Assembly (NCBI GenBank): GCA_031276295.1
Contig: JAISNI010000131.1
Span: 1-43,390, forward strand
Length of the DNA stretch: 43,390 bases
From: Treponema sp.
GTDB lineage: Bacteria; Spirochaetota; Spirochaetia; Treponematales; Breznakiellaceae
Direction of reading: 5' to 3'
Position 1 is the first letter of the stretch; every line of letters begins with the position of its first letter. The translations under genes were made by a program, and so were the position numbers. This document shows, piece after piece, positions 15,904 to 23,052 of this stretch. The notes under the pieces are model-generated. The model was not told the origin of the DNA and searched no databases. It saw only the letters and a program-made list of their open reading frames with translations.

Positions 15904-18696
15904 ATGAAAAAATTTCCTGTTTTGGCAGGTATACTGCTTGCTTTGGTGATTTTTACCAACGCTTCGGTTTGGGAAGGCGCCGCGGCAACCGCCGCCAATG
16001 AAGATTTACCCCAGGAAGGTTATTATGCGGCTACCAATTCATTCCCGCGTGATACGGTGGTAGATATCACCAACCTTGAAAATGGAAAAACTATCCGTGT
16101 CATCGTGTGGGGCGGCCTCGATACACCCGGACTTCTCATAATTCTTTCAAAAGATGCTTCCAAGGCTATAGGTCTTGAGGCCCGGACCATAGGCAGGGTG
16201 CGTATGTCCCAGCCGGCGGATTCCATTGCCTTTTCCCGTTTTACCGACGGTCTGGTGAATTCCGGCGATCCTGATTACGACCCCAGGGCCGCGGTAGAGG
16301 CAGATAATCCGCCCGCGGAGGCGTCCGTCCCCGAAAGGCCGGCGTCCCCGGCGGCGGCGGAAAGGCCGCCCGCGGAGGCCCCTGTCCTCGAAAGGCCGGC
16401 GGCCGCGCCGTCCGTACCTCCGGTTGAAACAACCACGGGTGTAAGCCCTGTTCCCGAGGAAGAGGCGCTTCCTTCTTCTACCATCGTGGATGTTCCTGAA
16501 TCTTATGAACCGCTTTCCCCTGAAAGTCCCGTTTCGGGAACGGAAATTGCCGAGGCTGCGCCCGAAAGCCCTTCGGGGACGCCTGTAGGGGGGCTTCCTC
16601 AAACCGAGGACCGTTCCGAATCCCGGCCGGAAGACGCCGCCCCTGTCCCGCCTCAAAGGGAACAAGAGTCTTCCGTTCCAGAAGAGGCGGCCGAGTCGAG
16701 TCCCGTACTCAGGGAACCTGCCGCCGAATTGGCGGAACCTGTTCTCAATTTGCAGGAGCCTGTGCCGGAACCAAGCCCCGTACCCGGGGAAGCCGCCCCT
16801 AAACCGGCGGAATCCGTCTCTGATTTGGCGGAAACCGCGCCGGAGTCAGGCCCGGTATCCGGGGATATTGCCGCCGAATCGGCTGCGGAACCTGTCAGGG
16901 TAGGGGAACCCGCGGCGGAATCAAATCCTCTTGTTTCAAAGCCTCCGTTTACAGAGACGGCGGAGGTTAAAGCTGATCCGAAAGAAACCGGGAAAACGGA
17001 ACCCCCCGACAAACTTGCCGAGGCTATACCAAAGGCCGAAGAACCGGTTTCCGATCTCGCATGGATCGATAGAAAACTCAACGCCCTTAACCTCGATACC
17101 GATATTGCGGATTCTTCTCCGGGTCCGGCAAGGAAAGAGGGAGGGGTTGAATTGTCGACCGGAGCGCCTCCCGTATCGGTAAAGACCGCCCCCGATGCTG
17201 GGCGTCCGGCCTCTCCCCCCGCGCCGGTAAAGCCCGCCCCCGAAGCGGCGCGTCCGGGACCGCCTGCCACGCCGGCAAAGCCCCAGTCCGGCAAGCCCGT
17301 ATTGAAAGAAGCGGATCCTGACGCCGCCTGGGAAACCGGCGGAAGCAAGGAGCCCCGAAGTTCAGCTCCTGAGCCCCGCGGTACAGATCCCGCACGAGAA
17401 GCGGTAATAGATCCCGCTTCTGTTATTGAACCGGTAAAGAATATAAAGGAGCCCCCTAAGCCCGCCGCCGAACCAAGCGCGGAAGACCTCCGCCCGCAAG
17501 TTGGATCGGTAGTAGCCAAGGCCGGGGAACCTAAACCCGCGCGGGAACCAAGCGCGGAAGACCTCCGCCCGCAAGTTGGACCGGTAGTAGCCAAGGCCGC
17601 GGAACCTAAGTCCGTCGGCGAACCAAGCGCGGAAGACCTTCAGCCCCAAGTTGGACCGGTAACAGCCAAGGCCGCGGAACCTAAGTCCGCCGGCGAACCA
17701 AGTGCGGAAGATCTCCGCCCCCAGGTTGGGCCGGTAACAGCAAAAGCGGCGGAACCTAAGCCCGCTGGTGAACCAAGCGCGGAAGACCTTCAGCCCCAGG
17801 TTGGGCCGGTAACAGCAAAAGCGGCGGAACCTAAGCCCGCTGGTGAACCAAGCGCGGAAGACCTTCAGCCGCAAGTTGGACCGGTAACAGCCAAGGCCGG
17901 GGAACCTAAACCCGCGCGGGAACCAAGCGTGGAAGACCTCCGCCCGCAAGTTGGACCAGTAACAGCCAAGGTCGCGGAACCTAAGTCCGCCGGCGAACCA
18001 AGTGCGGAGGACCTTCAGCCCCAAGTTGGGCCGGTAACAGCCAAGGCCGTGGAGCCTAAGTCCGCCGGCGAACCAAGCGCGGAAGACCTTCGGCCTGATG
18101 TTGTTGAGGCTATCCCGGCCCTCAGTAGTTCTCAGGAACCGGATAAGATTGAACCGTTAGTTGAACCTGAGCAGCCCGCCGCCGAGGTCGGCCAACGGGT
18201 TGTGAAAGCCGAAAGCCCCCTGCCGGAAGGGAAAGCGGATCAGGGGCAAAAGGCATCTGAAACGGACGCCGGGCTTCAGGAGGAACCTGCCGCTCTGGAA
18301 GCGGCTTTAGAAACCCTCGCCGATATCCTGGGTCAGAATCAAAAAGAAGACGAGGCCGGAAAAACCGGGGATAAGGCCGCCGGTGAAGCCCCCGCGGTCA
18401 AACCCGTTCCCCCTGAAAACAGGCCTGCCGCCGGGAAACAGGAAAATTTTCCCATTCCTACGATAGATAAACTGGAAAAAGGCAAGTATTACCTCCAGTT
18501 AGGCGCTTTCAGCAAAAGGGAAACCGTTGAACGGGAACTTTTAAAGATAGATAGGGCCTATCCCTTGATTATCCAGGGTAGCGGCGCGATGTACCGTATC
18601 CTGGTAGGGCCTGTCAACCGCGGGGAAAGCAACGCGCTCCTTGAACGGTTCAAAACCCTCGGTTACCGCGATGCGTTTGTACGGACCGGCTCTTAA
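15904..18696 (+). CDS. Secreted SPOR-domain protein with RlpA-like N-terminus and tandem-repeat linker
   Basis: The 930-residue protein has four parts. First is a signal peptide (about 1-25). Second is a short beta-barrel-like segment (about 37-100) resembling the second half of the RlpA double-psi barrel (ITNLENGKTIRVIV, then ILSKDASKAIGL). Third is a very long Pro/Glu/Ala-rich linker (about 120-845). Fourth is a C-terminal SPOR domain (about 855-930, YYLQLGAFSKRE and YRILVGP). SPOR domains bind peptidoglycan stripped of stem peptides. The RlpA active-site positions (AHKTLPFG and NDRGPF motifs) are not conserved here, so lytic activity is doubtful. The linker contains 8.4 copies of a 25-residue repeat. 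A spacer or anchor across the periplasm is my reading. It precedes the flagellar rod genes on the same strand. Confidence 0.85.
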   Translation: MKKFPVLAGILLALVIFTNASVWEGAAATAANEDLPQEGYYAATNSFPRDTVVDITNLENGKTIRVIVWGGLDTPGLLIILSKDASKAIGLEARTIGRVRMSQPADSIAFSRFTDGLVNSGDPDYDPRAAVEADNPPAEASVPERPASPAAAERPPAEAPVLERPAAAPSVPPVETTTGVSPVPEEEALPSSTIVDVPESYEPLSPESPVSGTEIAEAAPESPSGTPVGGLPQTEDRSESRPEDAAPVPPQREQESSVPEEAAESSPVLREPAAELAEPVLNLQEPVPEPSPVPGEAAPKPAESVSDLAETAPESGPVSGDIAAESAAEPVRVGEPAAESNPLVSKPPFTETAEVKADPKETGKTEPPDKLAEAIPKAEEPVSDLAWIDRKLNALNLDTDIADSSPGPARKEGGVELSTGAPPVSVKTAPDAGRPASPPAPVKPAPEAARPGPPATPAKPQSGKPVLKEADPDAAWETGGSKEPRSSAPEPRGTDPAREAVIDPASVIEPVKNIKEPPKPAAEPSAEDLRPQVGSVVAKAGEPKPAREPSAEDLRPQVGPVVAKAAEPKSVGEPSAEDLQPQVGPVTAKAAEPKSAGEPSAEDLRPQVGPVTAKAAEPKPAGEPSAEDLQPQVGPVTAKAAEPKPAGEPSAEDLQPQVGPVTAKAGEPKPAREPSVEDLRPQVGPVTAKVAEPKSAGEPSAEDLQPQVGPVTAKAVEPKSAGEPSAEDLRPDVVEAIPALSSSQEPDKIEPLVEPEQPAAEVGQRVVKAESPLPEGKADQGQKASETDAGLQEEPAALEAALETLADILGQNQKEDEAGKTGDKAAGEAPAVKPVPPENRPAAGKQENFPIPTIDKLEKGKYYLQLGAFSKRETVERELLKIDRAYPLIIQGSGAMYRILVGPVNRGESNALLERFKTLGYRDAFVRTGS
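17470..18096 (+). repeat. 75-bp in-frame tandem repeat, eight full copies plus a partial one
   Basis: Units begin at 17470, 17545, 17620, 17695, 17770, 17845, 17920 and 17995, with a partial ninth at 18070. Each encodes 25 residues of the form EPSAEDLxPQVGPVxAKAxE followed by PKxAx. Copies differ by a few substitutions, for example R/Q in EDLR/EDLQ and ends of PAR, SAG or PAG. Similar variants alternate, which suggests repeat exchange by slippage or recombination. The unit length is a multiple of three, so copy-number change keeps the frame. Confidence 0.97.
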
Positions 18697-18715
18697 TGCC
18701 CTAATGAATAGTTGC

Positions 18716-18742
18716 TAAAAAGGCTCTTTTTTTTACCGATAT
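18716..18742 (+). promoter_or_regulatory. Sigma-28 (FliA)-type promoter before flgF
   Basis: TAAA at 18716-18719 is followed after exactly 15 bases by ACCGATAT (18735-18742). The sigma-28 consensus is TAAA-N15-GCCGATAA, so both spacing and 6 of 8 bases of the -10 agree. The spacer contains eight T residues. The ribosome binding site AAGGAGG (18748-18754) follows so closely that the transcript would start at its edge. That is a point against this element unless start selection is shifted. Confidence 0.5.
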
Positions 18743-18761
18743 AAAATAAGGAGGTTTCCAG

Positions 18762-19610
18762 GTGATAAGAGGATGGTATACCAGCGCAAGCGGCATGAGG
18801 GCGCAGCAATTCAGGCTTGATGCGGTGGCAAACAACCTGGCCAATGTCGATGCGGACGGTTATAAAAAGGATATAGCGGCCTTTAAGGCCTTCCCCGAAC
18901 TGCTCCTCCGCCGTATGGACGACGACGGGGTGTATAAGCATCCCTTCGGTTCAGGCGACGTTGCGCCGATAATCGGCAAACTGGGAACAGGTGTTGAGTT
19001 AAATGAGCTTTTTACCGGCTTTACCCAGGGGGCCATGAAGGAAACGCAAAGCGATTTTGATGTGGCCCTTGACGGAAAGGGCTTTTTTACCGTGGAAACC
19101 CCTTGGGGCGAACGCTATACGCGCAACGGTTCTTTCCACCTGGGCAAGGAAGGCTACCTTGAAACAAAGGAAGGCTACCCCGTACTGGGCGAGAACGGCC
19201 GCTTGCAGGTAAAGGCCAATAACTTTCAGGTTGATAAGGACGGCGGCGTCTGGATCAACGCGGAATATGCGGACAACGACCTGCTGGTGTCCAGGGAGAG
19301 GAACACGTGGGAAGATACCGTGCTGCTTGACAAGCTCAAGATCGTGAATTTCGATATTGACCGCTATCTTATCAAGCAGGGATCGAGCCTCTACCGCGAA
19401 AGCGATACCTCAGGCCCCGCGGTCGTCATGGAAGAAGGCAGCCGCCCGCGCGTCGTTCAGGGCTTTGTGGAAGCCTCCAACGTCGATCCGGTACTCGAAA
19501 TGGTACAGATGATCGAAGTGAACCGCGCGTATGAGGCGAACCAAAAGGTTGTTCAAAGTGAAGATTCTATGCTGGGAACCCTTATTAACCAGGTTTCCCG
19601 CATTGTTTGA
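18762..19610 (+). CDS. flgF: Flagellar proximal-rod protein FlgF-like
   Basis: This is a structural protein of the periplasmic flagellar rod, with 282 residues. The N-terminus carries the rod/hook signature (GWYTSASGMRAQQFRLDAVANNLANVxxxGYKK in outline). The C-terminus carries the matching helix (FVEASNVDPVLEMVQMIEVNRAYEANQKV in outline) that packs with it. The central domain contains DVALDGKGFFTVETP. The start is GTG at 18762, with an ideal AAGGAGG upstream. flgG follows 20 bases after its stop. Of the two rod genes I call this one FlgF by order; it is also called FlhO in some genomes. Confidence 0.9.
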   Translation: MIRGWYTSASGMRAQQFRLDAVANNLANVDADGYKKDIAAFKAFPELLLRRMDDDGVYKHPFGSGDVAPIIGKLGTGVELNELFTGFTQGAMKETQSDFDVALDGKGFFTVETPWGERYTRNGSFHLGKEGYLETKEGYPVLGENGRLQVKANNFQVDKDGGVWINAEYADNDLLVSRERNTWEDTVLLDKLKIVNFDIDRYLIKQGSSLYRESDTSGPAVVMEEGSRPRVVQGFVEASNVDPVLEMVQMIEVNRAYEANQKVVQSEDSMLGTLINQVSRIV

Positions 19611-19630
19611 GTTGATAGATAGGAGAAATT

Positions 19631-20431
19631 ATGGTACGGAGTCTATGGACCGGTGCGGCCGGCATGATAGGTCAACAGGCAAATATTGATACGATTTCCA
19701 ATAACCTTGCGAATGTGAATACTTCAGGGTTTAAGCGGATGAGGGCTGATTTTGAGGATCTGCTCTATCAGACCGTAAAGACCGCGGGAACCCCCGCCAC
19801 CGAAGATACCGTTGTTCCGGTGGGCGTGCAGATGGGGCACGGCGTCAGACTGGCCGCCACCCAGCGTATGTTCGGCCAGGGCGCCCTCCAGAATACCGAG
19901 AATGTCTACGATATGGCAATTCAGGGCGAGGGCTTTTTCCGCATACAGATGTACGACGGGAGCTACGCCTATACAAGGGACGGCGCTTTCAAGGTAGACT
20001 CGGAAGGAAGGCTTGTTACCTCCAACGGCTACTGGGTGCTGCCGGACATCATCATGCCCGAAGGCTTTTTGCCCGAAAAGATAACCGTTACCAAGGACGG
20101 GCGGGTTTCGGTCATGGTGCCCCAGATCGATGAGAACACCCCGATTGACGTGGGCCAAATCGAATTGTACCGCTTCCCCAATCCGGTGGGCCTTACCGCG
20201 GTAGGGGAGAATCTCTTTAAGATCACCAATGCCTCAGGAGACCCTATCCCCGGCAGGCCCGGTTACGAGGGTATGGGCCAGATAGTGCATAAATTCCTTG
20301 AAATGTCCAACGTTTCAGTGGTACGGGAGATGGTTGACCTTATCGTAGCCCAGCGCGCCTACGAGTTTAATTCCCGTACCATACAGACGAGCGATAATAT
20401 GCTCGGTACGGCTACCGGCCTCAAGAGATAG
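19631..20431 (+). CDS. flgG: Flagellar distal-rod protein FlgG
   Basis: The 266-residue product has the full FlgG pattern. The N-terminus is RSLWTGAAGMIGQQANID with SNNLANVNTSGFK. The central part has DMAIQGEGFFRIQ and the YAYTRDGAFKVDSEGRLV strand. The C-terminus has SNVSVVREMVDLIVAQRAYE with NSRTIQTSDNML. The length matches the family (about 260). An AGGAGA ribosome binding site precedes the ATG. It forms the distal rod of the flagellar motor, in the periplasm in spirochaetes, and is followed at 22 bases by the rod-binding protein gene. Confidence 0.96.
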   Translation: MVRSLWTGAAGMIGQQANIDTISNNLANVNTSGFKRMRADFEDLLYQTVKTAGTPATEDTVVPVGVQMGHGVRLAATQRMFGQGALQNTENVYDMAIQGEGFFRIQMYDGSYAYTRDGAFKVDSEGRLVTSNGYWVLPDIIMPEGFLPEKITVTKDGRVSVMVPQIDENTPIDVGQIELYRFPNPVGLTAVGENLFKITNASGDPIPGRPGYEGMGQIVHKFLEMSNVSVVREMVDLIVAQRAYEFNSRTIQTSDNMLGTATGLKR

Positions 20432-20452
20432 GCGTGCGCAAGGAGGCGGGCG

Positions 20453-20902
20453 ATGAATAGCATAGCTCAATTTTCCGGTCTGGATCAGGGGCGTATTCCT
20501 TTTTCCTCAATTTCTTCGACGGGCGGCGCGGATACCGCCGGAATGGCAAGAAACGCCGGTACGGAGAAGGCGGGCGGTTTTGCGGACCTTCTGGAAAAAG
20601 CGCGGGCGCAAGGATCGTCCGCGCCGCCGTCAAGGAAGCCGGTAATCGACAAGACGGACAAGCTCTACGAACAATGCCGGGAGCTTGAAACTTTTCTCCT
20701 TAAAAATCTCATAAACGGTATGAGGAAGACCGTCCAGAAAACGGAACTCTTTGACGACGGATTTGCTGGAGAAATATACGAGGATATGCTCTACGACGAG
20801 TACACGGGGGAATTTGCCCGTAACGCCGGTTTCGGCTTTGCCGAATTGGCGTACCTTGAGCTTACCGGCCAACGGGGAAAGACCGTCGCGGGGCATGGAT
20901 GA
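20453..20902 (+). CDS. flgJ: FlgJ-like rod-binding protein without a muramidase domain
   Basis: The 149-residue protein has a disordered Gly/Ala-rich first half. The second half (about 62-140) is the rod-binding domain: LYEQCRELETFLLKNLINGM, then LFDDGFAGEIYEDMLYDEY. This is the N-terminal half of enterobacterial FlgJ. The peptidoglycan hydrolase half is absent, as in other spirochaetes. It probably caps or scaffolds rod assembly, with cell-wall opening done by another enzyme. AAGGAGG lies just before the ATG. The gene ends the plus-strand flagellar run, facing the CPBP gene across a 92-base gap in which I see nothing definite. Confidence 0.88.
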   Translation: MNSIAQFSGLDQGRIPFSSISSTGGADTAGMARNAGTEKAGGFADLLEKARAQGSSAPPSRKPVIDKTDKLYEQCRELETFLLKNLINGMRKTVQKTELFDDGFAGEIYEDMLYDEYTGEFARNAGFGFAELAYLELTGQRGKTVAGHG

Positions 20903-20994
20903 GAGGGGCAGCCGGACGAGAAACCGCGGACTTTTGTTTGACGGCTTTGATTGGCAGGCCGGGTACACACCCCGTAATTCGTACCTTTGCCGTG

Positions 20995-21669
20995 TTATCC
21001 GCGGTTCAGAACATAGACCAGTACATTGTACAGCCCGTGAGCCCAGGCAATGCCGTGAAGCGCCTTTGTCCTGGCAAAGATAAGGGCCAGAATCAGCCCC
21101 GCAAGGAAGGCGTTGACGGCGCCCGCCGTACCTTCGTAGAGATGGCAGAGCGCAAAAAGGCTTGCCGAAATGAACACGAAGGAACTTTCCGGGACGCCGG
21201 CATCCTCCGTCTTCTTAAACAGGTAGAAGCGGAAATAACTTTCTTCAAGGTAGGCGGTACAGAAGCAGGACAGGATTGCCGCCAACCAGCCTGAAAGCTC
21301 GCCGGGCGACGCGAAACCGCCCTCAGGCGGAAGCTGCAAAAGGCGATGGAACAGGAAGGAAACCGAGAAAGCCGAAAGAAAGAGCAGGGGAAGGCCGATA
21401 ATAAACGCACGGCCGTCGGCGCCTTTCGGCATCAGTGATGTCTGGAGGAAGCGGCGTTTTTCTTTAAAAGATGAAAGGGCGGGCGCTTTAAGCAAAAGAT
21501 ACCAGATAAGGGCCAAGGCAGGCAATCTAAAGCCGAAAATCCGGTGTAATTCCTGAATCGGCGAAAAGGCCAGGGAAACAGCCCCACCCAGAGTCCCTGA
21601 AAAAAAGAGTAAGTAATAGATAAGAAAAACTTCAAAAAACGAGCCCGCGTCCTGCCTCCTTTTTGACAT
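20995..21669 (-). CDS. CPBP-family intramembrane metalloprotease
   Basis: The 224-residue protein is very hydrophobic, with about six or seven membrane segments. It has the family's first motif, EESYFR (EExxxR), near residue 142. A second motif follows in FALCHLYEG and a third in AWAHGLYNVLV; these give the metal-binding Glu and His residues. CPBP proteins cleave or bind membrane substrates, as in prenyl-protein processing, anti-sigma-factor cleavage or bacteriocin self-protection. No partner is evident here. Its ATG at 21669 overlaps the -35 box of the divergent PilZ promoter, so the two genes may interfere transcriptionally. No ribosome binding site is apparent. Confidence 0.85.
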   Translation of the reverse strand: MSKRRQDAGSFFEVFLIYYLLFFSGTLGGAVSLAFSPIQELHRIFGFRLPALALIWYLLLKAPALSSFKEKRRFLQTSLMPKGADGRAFIIGLPLLFLSAFSVSFLFHRLLQLPPEGGFASPGELSGWLAAILSCFCTAYLEESYFRFYLFKKTEDAGVPESSFVFISASLFALCHLYEGTAGAVNAFLAGLILALIFARTKALHGIAWAHGLYNVLVYVLNRG

Positions 21670-21691
21670 ATACGTTTTATTGCGTTATAAT
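21663..21691 (+). promoter_or_regulatory. Perfect sigma-70 consensus promoter for the PilZ gene
   Basis: TTGACA (21663-21668), exactly 17 bases, then TATAAT (21686-21691). This is a full consensus match with optimal spacing. Transcription should start near 21698, giving a leader of about 30 bases that contains a GAGGGAAG ribosome binding site. The -35 box overlaps the first codon of the divergent CPBP gene. Confidence 0.9.
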
Positions 21692-21728
21692 TATACTGTA
21701 CAGTAATTTTTTTTTTGAGGGAAGATAC

Positions 21729-22826
21729 TTGCCGGTAACATTAGTTAGCATCGCAGTTGTCTTGGGATTGGTTTATTTTATCTTTCTGAGGCCGAAAAAG
21801 GAAAAATCCGCTTCATGGTTTCAATTTTTTGCCAAAGGAAAGGATGCCGGTTTTAGTTTTAAGGAAATTGAACTTTTAAGGCAGTTGGCGATCAAATCGA
21901 ACATGGAAGAACCCGCATCCCTGTTTTGGTCCCAGAATCAGTTGGATGTTTGTATTAAGTCCCTGGTACGCAGCATGAAAATATCCGGGAACGAAGAGAA
22001 TAAGAGTTCCCAGGATTTTCTTGCCAAGCTCTACGATTATCGTAAAAAAATTGAGATGGAAAAGCCCAAGTTCAAGAATGGGGGTATTCAGGATTCGCGT
22101 CAGATCAGTGAAGACCAGGTACTGCGCGTCCTGGTGGAAGGCGTCGGCGTGTTTAGATCCTATGTGATAAAGAATATCTCCCCGTATATGACGGTGGCGC
22201 GGCCTGTCAGTATCAAACTTCCGGTCAATTTTTCATGGCAGGGTATGAGGATTTCGGTTTACTTCTGGCGGGACGATGATGCAGGTTATGTTTTTGATAG
22301 CGACGTGCTTGACGAAGTGTATTCAAAAGGCCATGCGGCCCTGAAAATCGGCCATGCGGACCGTCTGACGCGAACCCAGAAACGGAGATCAATACGGGTT
22401 AAGATACATAAATCCGCGTTTCTCTACCTGCTGGTAGGCGACGAGGAACCCGGCAAAATTGAAGTCAATCCGGGCCTCAAGTGCTTTCTTGAAGATCTGT
22501 CCGATACCGGCTGTGCGGTAACGATAGGGGGCAAGGCGACCGTCGATCTGAGGGTAAAGGTACAGTTCTCCCTGGATAACCAGGCGATAGCCGTAAGCGG
22601 AACGGTACGTTCCATTGAATTTAAAGAAGAAACCAACCGTTCCCTGCTTCACATCGAGGCGGACCCTCTTCCCCTGGAAACACGGAATCATATTTTGGGG
22701 CAGGTGTTCGGTATGCTGCCCGAAGAAGAGGCGGACCTTCCCTTTAGGCTTCTTGACGAAGAAGTTGAGAATGGCGGCGAGCCGGTTATACAAAGCACGG
22801 CGGACGGAAGCGCCGCCGGAGAATGA
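21729..22826 (+). CDS. PilZ-domain c-di-GMP receptor, membrane-anchored, YcgR-like
   Basis: The 365-residue protein has one N-terminal membrane helix (about 3-20) and a helical region. A flagellar-brake-like domain follows (about 130-200, RPVSIKLPVNFSWQGMRISV). The PilZ domain has the c-di-GMP-binding RRSIR at about 219-223 and DLSDTGCAV at about 256-264. The start is TTG at 21729, supported by GAGGGAAG at 21718-21725. The longer reading begins at the TTG inside the -35 box of its own promoter and cannot be the start. In other bacteria such proteins slow or bias flagellar motors. Placed just beyond the flagellar rod genes, it probably links c-di-GMP to motility or surface behaviour. Confidence 0.92.
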   Translation: MPVTLVSIAVVLGLVYFIFLRPKKEKSASWFQFFAKGKDAGFSFKEIELLRQLAIKSNMEEPASLFWSQNQLDVCIKSLVRSMKISGNEENKSSQDFLAKLYDYRKKIEMEKPKFKNGGIQDSRQISEDQVLRVLVEGVGVFRSYVIKNISPYMTVARPVSIKLPVNFSWQGMRISVYFWRDDDAGYVFDSDVLDEVYSKGHAALKIGHADRLTRTQKRRSIRVKIHKSAFLYLLVGDEEPGKIEVNPGLKCFLEDLSDTGCAVTIGGKATVDLRVKVQFSLDNQAIAVSGTVRSIEFKEETNRSLLHIEADPLPLETRNHILGQVFGMLPEEEADLPFRLLDEEVENGGEPVIQSTADGSAAGE

Positions 22827-22859
22827 GCCTCCGTGGAGATGCGGGGTATTAAACCGGAT

Positions 22860-22918
22860 TTTTGAAAGGATATGTCTAAAACATTCGGATGGGATTTTTA
22901 GACAGGATGTTTTCAAAA
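22860..22918. terminator. Long imperfect hairpin after the PilZ gene
   Basis: Two nested inverted repeats share a centre. The outer arms are TTTTGAAA (22860-22867) and TTTCAAAA (22911-22918). The inner arms are TGTCTAAAA (22873-22881) and TTTTAGACA (22896-22904). It lies 34 bases past the PilZ stop and no T-run follows. It may act as a weak terminator or as a 3'-end stabiliser. Confidence 0.5.
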
Positions 22919-22964
22919 TGTTATATTTTGAAAAACTATGATAACTATTACATTTTTTTACTAT

Positions 22965-23016
22965 GAGGTAATTTTATCGGATTGTAGGTTAAAATAACTT
23001 ATTTTAGAATTACCTC
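22965..23016. promoter_or_regulatory. Nested dyad upstream of the HEAT-like protein gene
   Basis: The outer arms GAGGTAATT (22965-22973) and AATTACCTC (23008-23016) enclose a compact palindrome, TAAAATAA-C-TTATTTTA (22990-23006). The surrounding gap (22827-23052) is strongly AT-rich. The 3' arm with the next base gives CCTCC, which could also pair with the downstream ribosome binding site GGAGG. It could be an operator, an RNA switch or a bidirectional stop; I cannot tell which. Confidence 0.45.
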
Positions 23017-23052
23017 CGGTCTTATTAATTTTAATATTTTAAGGAGGACATA

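Noticed and set aside
16653-17594. Long minus-strand open frame (313 codons) opposite the SPOR gene
   Set aside because: It is a by-product of the repetitive Pro/Glu/Ala codon use on the plus strand; no start signal or domain is visible, and a second such frame at 17362-18024 simply mirrors the tandem repeat.
17470-18096. CRISPR array
   Set aside because: The 75-bp units are contiguous, in frame and without unique spacers, so this is a protein repeat.
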